Shown here: positions 1 through 11,652 of the stretch, piece after piece
How positions within the stretch are numbered: the first letter of the stretch is position 1
Layout: each line of letters begins with the position of its first letter
Assembly (NCBI GenBank): GCA_948146395.1
Contig: OX411551.1
Coordinates: forward strand, 62,261,846 to 62,325,845
Reading direction: 5' to 3'
Source of the DNA: Fragum whitleyi
Lineage: Eukaryota; Mollusca; Bivalvia; Cardiida; Cardiidae
Length of the DNA stretch: 64,000 nt
The notes under the pieces: generated by a model
Seen by the model: the letters and a program-made list of their open reading frames with translations, nothing else
Told to the model about the DNA's origin: nothing
Databases searched by the model: none
Translations under genes and position numbers: made by a program

Positions 1-1300
1 ATGTGAATAACTATCATGTTCAGTGCGTATCAAATATTTTCAGGTTGTAGGATCTCTGTAATTACGAAACAAAATTATTTTTTTATCAACAGAAGCATTG
101 AATTTCCGACAAACTAAAATTGGTATCTAAAAAGCAGAAAAATCTATTATTGTTGGTCTTGCTATGCTTTAAACACATCAAAACCGAGGAGAACTTTTTA
201 TTCAATTTATTCCGGTTAGTATTTGATTTTTTGGCCAGTAATTTCAAAAAAACGATAAAACGTGAAGCACGCAACGTAAAACGTCATTAAAAAAAGGAAG
301 CGTGACATTTTTTCAGACTTTTTTTTAGCATTCTCGTATTTAGCGTTAAATTCACAAAATATAGATTGTTATATATTTTTGGAAATAATAGACTGGCCAT
401 TTTTTCTTTAATTCTTATTTAATTTCATCGACATTTAATAAGATTTTGGTAATTCCTCGCGAAAATGGTACGGAAAAAATGACGTTATTTCAAAAAGTGA
501 GACATTTTTTCAGACTTTTTTGCGCGAAAATATTGTATTTTATTAAGGAACGAAAATAAACCAAATTCAAACTGAAGAAATAAAAGTCTGACCATTTTTC
601 TTAAATGTGTTTAGATTTGACAATTTCTTTCATTTTGTATGATTTTTTTTACGTTGAAATTTTTCAGTCGTCAATTTTTGCTTCATTTTTAGCAGCGTTA
701 CACTTTCCGCTATTTTAATTACGTGACGAGATTTTCGTAAAATTTCACCCGAAACTTTCGAAAGTCACACTGTTTTAGACCCAATATTCTGTGTATTTGT
801 GTGTAAAATTTTATTATGATAAAGAGTGTATCCGCGATTTTATGGCATTTTGAACATGTATTGAAAGAGAAGCATGCTACGCGTTACATGCACTTTTTGG
901 CGATTTTTTTCATAATAAACTTGATAATATTTTTCATTCACAGCCATGGGTATCAGAATTCAGTGTCTATAAGGTAGAGCTATTCAGGCGCTTTAAAATG
1001 ATGTAAAATAATGCGCTGTCTTAGCCTATACCACGATTTTATTTTAAAATTAAACAAAAATATAACTGAATTTCATAAAGTAGCCCGACGTTACTGCGAC
1101 GTCTCTATATTATCGTCGGGAAAATGACGTCATAATAGATTTGTTGATGTCAAATCACAAACGGCGTTAAATATTTCGCGGAATAACTTGAACCGACGAA
1201 TATCGTAATTAATCGTTTTGTCACACAAATTAAGTCCATGTTATAAAAAGAATATCAAAATTGTGATAATTTTATACCGATTATAAATTTAAAAAAAAAA
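1..1300. other. AT-rich non-genic stretch
   Basis: No convincing exon, RNA gene or repeat structure is visible here. Reading frames are short and low in complexity. If the HTATIP2-like gene at 3052-3201 is intact, this stretch would lie inside or beyond one of its introns. Confidence 0.5.
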
Positions 1301-1302
1301 TA

Positions 1303-1307
<5 letters not shown>

Positions 1308-1338
<31 letters not shown>

Positions 1339-1339
1339 C
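1308..1339. repeat. (CAA)n microsatellite
   Basis: About ten perfect CAA units run directly after an A-run. The poly-Cys reading frame on the minus strand is only a by-product of this repeat. Confidence 0.95.
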
Positions 1340-1564
1340 TTGTCATCTCATACAGCCTCGTTTTTATCCGTCTATATATGACCCGTTTAATAAATTCAAT
1401 ATATACTCTAAAACAATAAAGCCTATCTAACCAAAGAAATTCTAAATCGCTCTCTTTGCGTTCCATTCACAACGTTCCTTCCAGTCACTCAAACTTACTA
1501 ATACTCTGAATCGCTCAAATTTCTTATTTTCTACAATTAGATCTAAGAGATTAATTTCATGGAG

Positions 1565-1639
1565 GAAACTGAAACCTAATCACACTGAATGAATACGCGA
1601 AGCGAATAAATCCTTAAGTGTGATTAGGTTTATAGTTTC
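1565..1639. repeat. short inverted repeat
   Basis: Arms of about 22 bp built on AACCTAATCACACT and its reverse complement AGTGTGATTAGGTT are separated by about 30 bp. This looks like the core of a small fold-back element; no target duplication was assigned. Confidence 0.6.
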
Positions 1640-1920
1640 ATTGTAATGAAATTGATAAATACTCTCTTCATATCTTATAATTTGATTATCTTGGATAATT
1701 TTTTTTTTATATTCCTTCATAATAAGAAAGGTTTGCTATAGGACTATGTTTTGTACGTAAGCCTACAAAATTGCCGCGTAATCAAAATTGTTTTCTTTGG
1801 AGAAAGAACCAAATTTCCAACCAATCAGAATGCACTGATATTGATTGACTCAACTTTCAACTTAAATTATTAGCGGGCGTAAGTGAGGAAGCATCTAGTT
1901 ATTCCGCGATGACCTAGCAA

Positions 1921-2090
1921 TTAAGGTAGTGAACCTAGTGAATAGTTCCGCAATATTTCGGAACGTTTTGATCTTTCACAATGTTGACCGAGGTTTCCAA
2001 ATGAAAATCATTACAAAACCTCGGTTAACACTGTTAAAGTTCATGACTTCCAAGACGTTGCCGAATTATAAAGGGTGCACTACCTATAAA
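1921..2090. mobile_element. palindromic TTAA-flanked MITE, copy 1 (degraded)
   Basis: The stretch begins TTAAGGTAGTG and ends CACTACCTATAA. It is close to palindromic throughout, around a centre with ACCGAGGTTTCC and its complement. It matches the copies at 2321, 18754, 26420, 27996 and 59808. The right TTAA has decayed. Short length, no coding capacity and TTAA borders suggest a non-autonomous element of the piggyBac type, but no transposase was seen. Confidence 0.75.
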
Positions 2091-2320
2091 CGGGGACTAT
2101 TACAGAGCTACATATAAAAGGGATAAAATGGACTTGAAAATGAAATACGAGTATGACAACCTGTTAATTGAATGTGGTCGCGATTTATTTGAATCATCTG
2201 GTCTCGAGTTACAATCACATTGGGTTTAGTTTTAAAATGATTTTGCACTCTAATTTGGCCCTCTGAAATACGAGGGCCTTAAACTACTTATTCGCTTGAA
2301 TGATCTATGGTTTAAAGGGT

Positions 2321-2485
2321 TTAAGGTAGTGGACCCATAATAGTTCAACAACGTTTCGGAAGTAATGAACATTAACAGTGTTTACCGAGGATTCCTAATT
2401 ATTTTCATTAGGAAACCTCGGTCAACATTCTGAAAGTTTATGAATGCCGAAATGCTGCGGATCTATTACCGTCCCACTACCTTAA
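2321..2485. mobile_element. palindromic TTAA-flanked MITE, copy 2
   Basis: This copy has TTAA at both borders, with termini GGTAGTGGACCC and its complement. The whole 165 bp folds back on itself around the central TTTCATTAGG region. It is one of the better-preserved members of the family. Confidence 0.8.
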
Positions 2486-2598
2486 ACGAGACGAGACGTT
2501 TACATGTACGTAATCAGTTTAAGATGTTGGTCGTCTAAAGAAGACGACATCACTAGGCCTAATCAAGAGTTACAATCGTTCCATGTAATTTTGAAGCA

Positions 2599-2688
2599 TC
2601 CTCGGGTACCCCGGGGTCTCCCTATTTGCTACGCTATATCGACGATATAGCGTAGCAAATAGGGGGGAGACCCCGGGGTATCCGAGGA
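2599..2688. repeat. near-perfect 90 bp hairpin
   Basis: Two arms of about 43 bp, including CTATTTGCTACGCTATAT and its complement, meet at a short centre near 2641. Only a few positions fail to pair, among them an extra G-run in the right arm. The arms include the GC-rich block ACCCCGGGGTCTCC, unlike the AT-rich surroundings. Confidence 0.9.
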
Positions 2689-2913
2689 CGAGTTTGAGGC
2701 AAACAAGAAGAAAACTATTGTCTCGGTAGTGATAACGAGGATATTTTGGGAAATTCTTAGTCCCTATTTTTTTGTGATTCTTTATGGATGTCACCCATTT
2801 TCAAAAGGAAAGATTCTGATAATGTTATAATCATTCAAAATAAGTTTGACGCAAACTCTGGACTCTATCGGGATTACAACAGAAAGAAAACGGACTGACT
2901 GGCGTACGCCGAA

Positions 2914-2935
2914 GACGGACGGACGGACAGACGGG
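2914..2935. repeat. (GGAC)n microsatellite
   Basis: Four to five GGAC/AGAC units lie just downstream, on the minus strand, of the HTATIP2-like exon. Similar GGAC runs end the repeat block near 8000, so this is probably a repeat tail. Confidence 0.7.
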
Positions 2936-3051
2936 AAACAAGAAAGCGCCATAAATCTTCTGACCTTCCGTCCACGGAGCTTTTAAAATTTTTCGCAGTG
3001 TGGAAGTTTGCGTATAGTTACGAAATGAAATCCGAGTCTAGATCTACTTAC

Positions 3052-3201
3052 AAATTTCGAGCCACACACCTCCGATAAATCCACTGTCCGTCTACCAATC
3101 AATACAACTGATTTGAAGAATTCGTCCCCCGCGAGCTCCTTTACAAGGGCTTTCCCAACCTCTCCCGTATACCCGAGTACAAACGCTTTGGTTCCTTCCA
3201 T
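3052..3201 (-). CDS. HTATIP2: HTATIP2/TIP30-like oxidoreductase, first coding exon (partial)
   Basis: The exon encodes 50 residues starting MEGTKAFVLGYTGEVGKALV. This matches the N-terminus of HTATIP2 (TIP30/CC3), an atypical short-chain dehydrogenase/reductase that binds NADPH. The Rossmann glycine motif appears as GYTGEVG at residues 10-16, and VVLIGRR at 32-38 is the strand after the first helix, with the two arginines expected to contact the cofactor phosphate. The frame closes in phase 0 at a strong donor, GTAAGT, at 3051-3046. The remaining roughly 190 residues of the family were not found between here and the left window edge. The next exon may lie outside, or this may be a stranded exon. 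The start is the only in-frame ATG and fits the family N-terminus. Confidence 0.75.
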
Positions 3202-5790
3202 TATGTTATTTGCATATTACCCAAGGTATGACACAAACAATACGATATTTATAAGATTTGAGATTAAGTTACACATATGTTACCATAAAATGACTTTAGT
3301 TCTATTTTTATTGTAATGTAAATATACTTAGCGTCACAAGAAAGTTACCACCCAAAATACCCTTGGATTTTTCGGATAGTATTGTCCTATGCAAAATACT
3401 ATGTTCGATATTTATACCAGGTATAAATGTGTACGTACAATTAACCTTTGTGTTGATAAAGTGTTTTAATTATTGACACAATACGTCATGTGCAAATTGG
3501 GTTATTCTTACGTTGTTCACGTTCACGTTTATGCAAAATTTAACACAAATTGTTAATGGATTATGCTAGCTAGTAATTATGCCGAAATAAGGACAATTAA
3601 ATTCTTGGATGTTTTGCTCAAATGAGACGATAGATAAATGACCAACGTCATTGGGTTTTTATTATAGTCGAAGCAGGATTGTGTTTTCTTCAGACTGTAG
3701 GCCGAATAGGCTGCCCTCACCAAAAAAATAATGAAACTTGCCCGTGGCCATAAAAAAATTGGTTTCTAGATGATAGGGCAACCCAGGACGCCAAAAGATG
3801 ACGTCAACTCGAACTGTTGGTCAAATCATGTTCGCGATAGGTTCTGATCGGCTTCGAAGACGGCACGGGACACCTACGGACCCAAAGGGGTGGATGTGCG
3901 TATCTACTATATGTTACTGTTTAAACAGGTCGTGTTACGCGCTAAAAAGCTTTCCAGAAGAACGTTTCAACGCCAAACCGTCAACAAGATCATATTAATT
4001 CGTGTACTTTGTATCGGAGATAAGGTAATCGAGATTAGCAAAGTGTTCTTTTCACAGAAGAATCAAGACCCTATCTCAACTTGGTCGACTGTGTCTATGT
4101 GAATGTTATGCGTTATGTTGTGGTAGAGGCTTTGCGTTGGGTGGTGGGAGTATAACAGCATTTCATTGAGATCTAACACACAAAAACTCGTTTTGGCCGA
4201 TGGAAGTTTACAAAGAAACGTTATGTTTAGAACACCTTGAGACCATATGTTTCCGTTCTGAATGAAACACGCTAACATTGACGTTTTCTACAGCTCAACG
4301 CTCGGTCGCATTTTGCAATGCTGTTTTATGTTTTATAGGAGTCAACTATGTAAAAACGCTTCCTTGTTTTGCTTTCTCTTCCGATCGCAATCATGCAGGC
4401 CAATTGTAGGCTAAATAGGACGTACGGTGTTTGACAATTGACGTCATATCGGGAACCGGCGGCAACCTACCGCCTATCATTTTTAATGTAAAATTGATCG
4501 TTGATGCCTTACGATAGATTGTTTATCTATATACCGTAAAAGCTCTTATAGAACCCCTGGGGGGGGGGGCTATATCGGAATCATCGCATTTCCATAACGG
4601 ATCCGCTTTCATTAGAGGCTATGCTTTATATCAATGGCTCAGTGCGAAATAAGTGTAACTGCCGATAAACATCGAGCTAATCCATCCATATTCGGTAAGG
4701 CGGTGAAAAAATTGTAAAAAAAGCATAATCCGCACAAAATATCAAATTTGATAGGGAAAAGGGATGCATAAAACCTCTGGCGGATTTTTAATGACCTTGA
4801 TATTTTGGACATGGCATTATTAGAGGTTTAATGATTTTGTAAATTACATCAAAAATGGTGGATTTTATCCTCCGAAAAGAGGGGTTGGGTTTTATTAGAG
4901 CATGAGGCTCTATTAGAATTTTTAAGGTATACATGAATTATCACTGGAGGTTAAGCTGTATTACTGACATTCGGTTCTCTACGTCTACTTACACAGAAAT
5001 TTGACAAACATTTTCCTGTAAAGTCAGTCTAATGTCGTAGCGAGCTGTGTGCAAAAACGCAGTGACATAGCCTACACTAGCCTGAGCGGTAGAAAGAGAG
5101 ATAGAGGTTACTATAAATGTAAAGAGTTTAGACTGAACTAGATCTAGATCTTAAAGTAAATTTTAAAGAATTAAAACTTTTTTTCTGGGGCAGAACTATA
5201 GGTAATACATGTATTAAACCTGTAGGCCCCACGCGGGAACCTTTGGCGATTCTGGAATGAAACCCAACCGCATAGTTTGCTTATTTGAAGTGTACATTAT
5301 ATATTTACAGGTTGAGATCTCGTTAGAAATACAATACTCGGGCCTAGTCCATTTTGAAAAACCATGTCCTCTTTTTTAACTACGAAATGTTGAAAATGGC
5401 CAAGTTTTGTCTTTCTTATGAAGTTATATTATTCAATAGCTCTACACCATATAAGTATTTCGGGCATAATATTTTTGTATATAGACTTGATGAGACTTTA
5501 AAAAATACTCTCTTCAAATTGCATTAAGATTCTTCCATAATGGGCCATATGTTACTGAATTATCTATTGTGTTAGCTATCAAAAAAGCTAAGTACTCATT
5601 TAGAATTGAAACCAAATTTCGGCTTTAATTGAATAAAGAGCGACATAGGTAACAAAATAACTTTTTGTTCCATTTCAAAGATTAAATGAGTATTTCTTTC
5701 TGATAAACAATGTTTTCAAAATATCTTAACGCCTCGCTATGACGAAGGTCTAGCGAAACGTCAACTTTTCTTGTCGTTCCATTTATCAAT
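3202..5790. other. non-genic stretch upstream of the HTATIP2-like exon
   Basis: No exon was recognised. The first few hundred bases would hold the promoter of the HTATIP2-like gene, but no clear TATA or initiator motif stands out. A run of about 11 G occurs near 4560. Reading frames here are short and show no family resemblance. Confidence 0.5.
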
Positions 5791-5799
5791 TTAAATCCA

Positions 5800-5945
5800 T
5801 GGTTTAATTGATCAATTGAATGGGCGTGAGGAGCGAGTTTAATGAACGAATTTAAAGAGAGGTAATACAATATCGTTCATTGCGTTTACGATGAACGCAA
5901 TTAGAGATATTTGTTTTCTCTCTTTAAAAATAAATATAAACGTTT
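5800..5945. mobile_element. eroded fragment of the CAGTTAAC MITE
   Basis: The fragment keeps the central part of the MITE family: AAAGAGAGGTAATACAATATCG followed by a partial mirror ending in TCTCTCTTTA, next to a GAGCGAGTTT segment. The terminal repeats are gone. Confidence 0.5.
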
Positions 5946-5966
5946 AAGAAATAGATTAAAATATGT

Positions 5967-6485
5967 AGTCCGTTTGACTTCTATATGGACCAACTTTTCG
6001 AAGAAAATCTCAGAATCGAATAAATGAAGCGCATTTTTTTCTTGTCATATTTTCCAACTAATACCATGGAGAAATTCGTTTTTCAGAATTTTTGAAGGTC
6101 TAATAATGATTTTGTCCTTCCGTCTTCAAGTTAACTTTCTGCCTTTCATTCTTACTCGTGTCTGTTAAAAAACGTAACAGCGAATTGTGTATCCAAAATA
6201 GCTCTGATTTCCATAGGGGCCTAGTCAAAAGTGTATGAATTTTTGGCAAGTCGCTTTACTATATAATCGAGTATTTTGTAAATTTAATTTTGTAAGTTTT
6301 TTTATACCTCCTTAGGATATCAAATCTAAGTGTATTCTGTATTTGTTACAAAAAATGTTTGAAAAGATAATTAATAACAGTTTTTTCTGAGATGAACCCA
6401 AATTTCCCTTATTTAGACCAATCAAAATGGATTATTTTATGAAGTCGTTGGGATTTTCACGAGAAAACCTAGATAAGCAGGGACC
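5967..6485. mobile_element. left half of a GTCCG-ended DNA element
   Basis: It begins AGTCCGTTTGACTTCTATAT and stays alignable for about 500 bp with the left part of the complete copy at 50473-51381. The right half and its terminal inverted repeat are missing here. Confidence 0.75.
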
Positions 6486-6989
6486 AGTTTCATCAAAAGA
6501 TTAAGGACATATACTTAGCAAAAAAAGAAACTTTACATGACTTACTGAGGGCTTTAGTATCGCTTTGAAACCATAAAGAATACAGATGTTACTATTACAT
6601 GAAACTTGAAGGCAATATCCGTCGGTTTATGGAAGGGTCAGTACCGGATGGTTGTAAAATGAGGTTTTTATTGGTGGTCAAAGGACAAAGGGGTCGATTT
6701 CAAAAATCACAGAAATGAAATCAAGATTGTCGGTGATGTTTTGAGTATAGGTTCTTGACGTTTTCGTGATTAGAGTCGTTCCAATATCATGATAGACTAA
6801 CGTCTGAGCTAAATACGCATACTTGTCTTGCAGTTATCCTTCCCTTGATGAAATGAATTGAAAAATATGCAATGGTAACAGGGCCTCTACATGACGCCAA
6901 AAGTGGCCTATCTCATCTCGGCCAACACTTCATGTGGTTGTAACTGATTTTTTTAAAATTAATATGGGTTTAAAGGTCACTTTCGATAG

Positions 6990-7252
6990 TTTTACATTCA
7001 AAATTCGAGCGCTGGTGCACCTATCCATAGTTTCTTGTCGTTTCTCACAGTACAGCTTGAGCTTTCATCTGAGGCACCAGTCGCCATTCTCTCCTAGGCG
7101 TATTACTTGCCAACTGTGTGGGAGAGAAATGACACTTATCACAATGCTTTTTGTCAAATATGGGATGAAAGACGGCCGAGTCAGAGGTCGAACCCACGAC
7201 CCGATGAATGAAAACCAGACGCGTAACCGATTGTCCTAACCGGGCGCGGCAG
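6990..7252 (-). mobile_element. tRNA-derived SINE
   Basis: Read on the minus strand, a tRNA-like head (7252 to about 7172) contains a B-box-like GTGGGTTCGACC and an A-box-like GGTTAGGACAATCGG. A non-tRNA body follows toward 6990. The T-arm and acceptor stems do not pair well, so this is a retroposon head and not a working tRNA. Confidence 0.6.
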
Positions 7253-7589
7253 TTCCAAACCGAGATGTTAAAATGTGAATTGCCTGTCCCTAGTAGCCAA
7301 ACTTAAGGTTAGCGTTATAAACAGACATTCAAGCTCTATGTATACATGTAGTCTGATTTCTGCCTTTATTCGATTGTTGTTACATACCCGTTTCAATAAA
7401 AATGTTCAAACAATTTTGTTTTTTCGTGCCGATGCTAAGGATTGAGTGTGACTGTGTAACAATCAAAGTACTGAAAGTACTGATAAGTTGGAATGCGTTC
7501 AAGAGACTATGACATCTAGCTACTAACGAAGCTGACGCATACCGCCCAGATGGTCTCGACTTTTGTCTAAAAGATTCATCAAACCGCGT

Positions 7590-8060
7590 TAAAATATGCG
7601 CTAGGTCAGATGACTAGGAACATTTTGTAAAAGTTTCATCCAAATCGGTCCATAAATGGAGGAGGAGTTGCGTTCACAAGATTTTTCAAATGAAGGCCTC
7701 TTTTTTATATGACCCGGCTAATATTCACCAAACCCTAGCCAAAAGGCACTAGGTCAGGTGACTAGAAACTTTCTGTGAAAGTTTCATCCAAATCAGTCCA
7801 TAAATGAGGGAGAAGTTGTGTTAACAAGATTTTTTTTTACATGAAGGCTCTTTTTCGTTGACGCGGCTGAAATTCACCAAACCGTGACTTTACGCGCAAG
7901 GTCAGGTGATTAGGAACATTCTGTGAAAGTTTCATCCAAATCCAACAAGAAATTTTGGAGGAGTTGTGCTCACAAGAAAAGTGGACGTACATACGGACGG
8001 ACGGACAGACACAGACGGAGAAGATGACACCAATGTACAACCGCCTCCAGCTGCGTATAA
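7590..8060. repeat. three imperfect tandem units ending in (GGAC)n
   Basis: The phrase GTTTCATCCAAATC recurs near 7630, 7780 and 7930, each time preceded by AGGTCAG(A/G)TGA(C/T)TAGGAAC and followed by AGTTG(C/T)G. The period is about 125-150 bp. The third unit runs into GGACGGACGGACAGAC near 8000. This architecture is common in molluscan dispersed repeats; the element class was not determined. Confidence 0.7.
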
Positions 8061-8468
8061 AAATGAAATCCGAGAAAATACTATGCTTGCATAGTCAAAA
8101 TCGCAAAATTCAAGACTAGCCTTTAGGTAACGCAAATTTATGCGTAAATTAAACGATACATGTTTTTGAAGCCAAAAATGCTTCTTGAAAGCAAATTTCA
8201 ATCGTACGATTGCGATACGATCAAATTTCGGACGTAGGACCTTTCTAGAACGTGGCCCCTGAAGGCAAAACATGTGGGGTTGGTAAACTCGTTCAGATAT
8301 TTGATAAAAACAAAGGCTGTAGTTAACTTGTGATAAGCTTCAATGATATTTACAGGATTGCGAACGTGCGTATTTTTGCACAAGTGAAGTTATGTCTAAG
8401 CAATTTTAAAGAAAATGGACAAAATCAGAAAGAGAAGATAAATGTTTGCCTATAGACTTGCAATTTAG

Positions 8469-8534
8469 AGTGAGTTATCAAAGGTAAATTTTGTCTATAC
8501 ATGTATAGACAAAATTGACCTTTGATCTATCACT
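8469..8534. repeat. 66 bp hairpin centred on TACATGTA
   Basis: The arms AAATTTTGTCTATAC and GTATAGACAAAATT, extended by AGTGAGTTATCAAAGGT and its near complement, meet with almost no loop. No flanking duplication was assigned. Confidence 0.8.
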
Positions 8535-9188
8535 TAAACTTGTGTATCTATACCTTCATCGATCCTTGCTGCGTCCACCATCAAGTGTAATTGTCGCTCG
8601 ATTTAGAAATGGGGTTCCGTATTTTTAAGAGAAGTAATAAAAAGAGAATATTTGCTGGATCGGGTTGTTAAGGTGGCAATGGACAGCGGCCTCCTGACTC
8701 TATATACCGGAAGTGGGTTTCCGTTTATTTTACGGCTCTTTATGCGCGTTGTTTAAAAAGACCTGTTTTCATAAGATTCTTTTTATGGAAATAACGTAGA
8801 ATAATGATGGCAAAACTTCATAATTTAGCCTCTTTTCAACATTTGATATTAATTGAATGACTGGATCATTAATTTAAACAATGAAAATGCGTTAAACCCG
8901 TCATTTGTTTAGGGGGGAACACTGAAAAATAACGAAAAACTTTCTTATTAGCATGGAAAGGTATGCTGATTTTTTTTACCAAATAAAGGAAAAATATTGG
9001 TTATAAGCATATCGGAAAATAAGAAAAATTCATTGGGTAATTTCTTCAAAAAATAGGTTTTTGTGTCATTTTCACCTAGTAAAATTACAAAAATTAGTGC
9101 ATTTTTAACTTTTGAAAGCCAATTGTGCAAATGCAAGTGATCAAAGGGAAATTTCTTGTCAATAGCCATTGTGTACATGTACACTTGG

Positions 9189-10356
9189 CCAATGTTCTAA
9201 CTACACCGTTTTTAGATCTGGACTATTCTCACATACATCACCCGATTTCATTAAAACTTTTACTAAGGCCCTCCCACATTAATGACTTTTGGTTATTGCT
9301 AATTGTAGCGTGTCGACGTGTTCTCGTTGCTTGTTAACACAGAGGAGCTTGAAAACAGCAATGGCTCACGTGCATCCTGAGTTGTTGTTTCAGTAGTAAA
9401 GTTAAATAACCAATGTGTAGCCTGTCGATTAAGAGTCCGAAAAAACAAATAAAAATTGTTCAGATATCAATAGAAGACAGAAAAAAGACTTTCGATCGGG
9501 TCCGAGGTTGCTCCTCTTGCTTATGGGTCGCCAGTCGAAAAGGTTCTGTTAAGGTAATAAGGTTATATTTAGCAACGTACATAGAGTGGATATCGAAGAA
9601 ACTTCTGCTCACGTTCACAACGCGATGGTTTTCTCAAAGCCATGACAATTCCGAGATCTTGACTCTCTTGAAATCCAGTGCAGACAACTGACGTACAGCC
9701 ATCGGTAGAGCGTTAGCCTGCGAATTACGATGTCAGCAGCTTGACTCGACTGGGTGCCTCATACTTTAAGGCGATTTAAATGTCCATTTGCCTCTCGCTC
9801 ATAGGCAAACAGTGTTCTAGGTTGATCAAGACGCTGAAGGATAGGATAGTGTTTTGTTGTTGTACTAGGTTTAGGAATGCTAGGAACTCATAATTAGGTG
9901 CTCAACACGCCTGCAATATGGCTGTATACAGTAAATATACCGCTTAACATTTTAAAAGCAATAGATTGAAAAGCGCTCTGGTAAATGAGGGTGGGTGGGG
10001 TAACTGAAATATTCAAAGGGGCTTGTCGTGAAAAACGTTTGGTTATCAGGAAAAGGTTCAAATTCGACCACTTAGTGGCTGCTTCATAACTTTACACCCT
10101 ATCGGACACACTGTTGTCAAAATTCAAATTGAATACACGAAGTTCGAACATGACACTGTTGGTTTGTTATTTTTTCTTTCGACCCCTTGGTAATTAACGT
10201 GCTTTAAACTGCTAGGAATCTGTGAGCTTTGGAAAATTCAGTAAACGTCATCTTGAAAAAGTGGTTATCCTATATATTTCATACAATTTTAACAATCTGG
10301 TCCTATTTCTATAGAGGTAATATAGAAATTTCCGATCGGTGTAGTTAGAACATTGG
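9189..10356. repeat. perfect 20 bp inverted repeat pair inside the TTAA element
   Basis: CCAATGTTCTAACTACACCG at 9189-9208 is exactly complemented at 10337-10356. The two arms enclose about 1.13 kb. They may be the ends of a nested element, although no clear target duplication was seen outside them. Confidence 0.7.
9700..9925 (+). mobile_element. diverged SINE
   Basis: It has a decayed tRNA-like start (ATCGGTAGAGCGTTAGCC) and a tail GGAACTCATAATTAGGTGCTC. The tail matches the conserved 3' part of the SINEs at 33354 and 54361 (GGAATTCATTGTTAGGTGCTC type). It is nested in the TTAA-flanked element. Confidence 0.55.
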
Positions 10357-10781
10357 GGTAGTGTATAAGGTCTATCAAAATGTGTGTGTTTTATAGCTAT
10401 AATCTAGTACAGAGTTTATACTAGACCAAAAAACGAATATAACCGTTTTACTGAAAAATGGCCTATACCACTCAAGGGCAGATAACTCTAGCATGAAAAC
10501 GAGCGTGGAAAGGTACCTTCAAATTTTGATAAAATGACTACACAATGTTAATCTACAACATATGTGACCAAGAAAAAAATTCATTGGGCAGAAAAAAATG
10601 ACGCCATGTGTCCATTGCTACCTTAATACAGATAAATAATCTGCAGATTTTGCGCGTTTCTAATGATGGTTTACGAAACAATTAGATAAAAAAAAACATT
10701 TGATCTACCGTATTTTGTTGAAGTGTGTAAAAAGTTCGTTCAGAAAGAGAAACTAGACCTCTAAAAGAAGCTATAACATAT

Positions 10782-10902
10782 TTCTACGAAAAACAGGTCG
10801 CGACGTTACCAAATAAGTAGATCACGTGATTGGCTTGTGCTATTGCCACAATTCTACGAAAAACAGGTCGCGTATTACCAAATAAGCAGATCACGTGATT
10901 GG
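10782..10902. repeat. tandem duplication carrying CACGTG boxes
   Basis: Two units of about 51 bp (10782-10833 and 10852-10902) share TTCTACGAAAAACAGGTCGCG and AGATCACGTGATTGG. Each holds one E-box CACGTG; another lies near 11153. There is no adjacent gene to link them to. Confidence 0.75.
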
Positions 10903-11457
10903 ACAGTGTTGTTGTCAATAGCTAACTTTATTGGATTTAACTTATCACATGATTTCCAAACATTTGCTACTAGTAAATTCGTACGCAAGTTTCAATAAAT
11001 TTTGTTTAAAACAAAAATTAGCGTGTTAATAATTTACATGAAGTGATAGTTGTGTAATTGTTCAACATAATTACTTCTTGATGAAATAAACTGTATGTCT
11101 ATGTCAAGTTGAGATATACAAAATAGGCCGGAGTGTATTCACATCCTGTTCACGTGATATGTGTTATCAAATAACCCGAAATGAAATTATCTTGTGTTCA
11201 TTTTGCGGTTTTGTTAAATCTAAGTTGGAATTGCTCCGCATTCCAACTTAAAAATCAAAGTACTGACAGTACTGAAAGCCAGGTCTTGAGTACATGTAAA
11301 TGGTTGAACTCGTTCTCCTTTCAGGGAGAAACAAAACATAATAAAGTACAAAAAAATAATTGTAATCTCAAATTTTAGAGACTTGCATAAAATCTCACAA
11401 AAGAAAAAAAAGCATTACAAAAATATACATACGCAATATCATGAGTTTTGGTTTAAA

Positions 11458-11652
11458 CCTATTTATTTTACATCGATTGGGACACAAGTTCTTACAACTT
11501 AGGTTAATCCCTCTCGATTCTGCTTCCTGGAAAATTCACCAGTACTCGCGCCGAATGTGTCGGCCAATGAAAGACCCAAGATCGATAGCCGCTCCCAGGA
11601 ATCGAACTGGGTCAAGAGGCAGACGCTCTACCTCTAGACCACGGACACCACA
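11458..11652 (-). mobile_element. tRNA-derived SINE
   Basis: On the minus strand a well-kept tRNA-like head (11652 to about 11588) has A-box TGGTCTAGAGG and B-box AGTTCGATTCC. Its body contains GTACTGGTGAATTTTCCAGG, resembling the core of the SINEs at 33354 and 54361. It ends near ACATCGATTGGGA (plus strand). The SINE class is supported by the fixed order of head, core and tail. Confidence 0.7.

Larger units (their letters stand above)
8668..10626. mobile_element. about 1.96 kb TTAA-flanked element with terminal inverted repeats
   Basis: The left end is TTAAGGTGGCAATGGACA. The right end is the complement of TTAAGGTAGCAATGGACA, at 10609-10626. TTAA at both borders and a terminal inverted repeat of about 18-25 bp point to a piggyBac-like non-autonomous element. 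No transposase reading frame is present; the interior holds SINE-like sequence and a second inverted repeat (9189 to 10356). The termini resemble, but are not the same as, those of the shorter palindromic TTAA family. Confidence 0.65.

Noticed and set aside
1281..1466. Cys-rich peptide on the minus strand
   Set aside because: The Cys run is only the translation of the (CAA)n repeat.
7837..8383. Overlapping minus-strand frames as a gene
   Set aside because: They translate tandem repeat units and a GGAC microsatellite.
11588..11652. tRNA gene on the minus strand
   Set aside because: The B-box is good, but the stems do not close as a tRNA and it continues into a SINE body.
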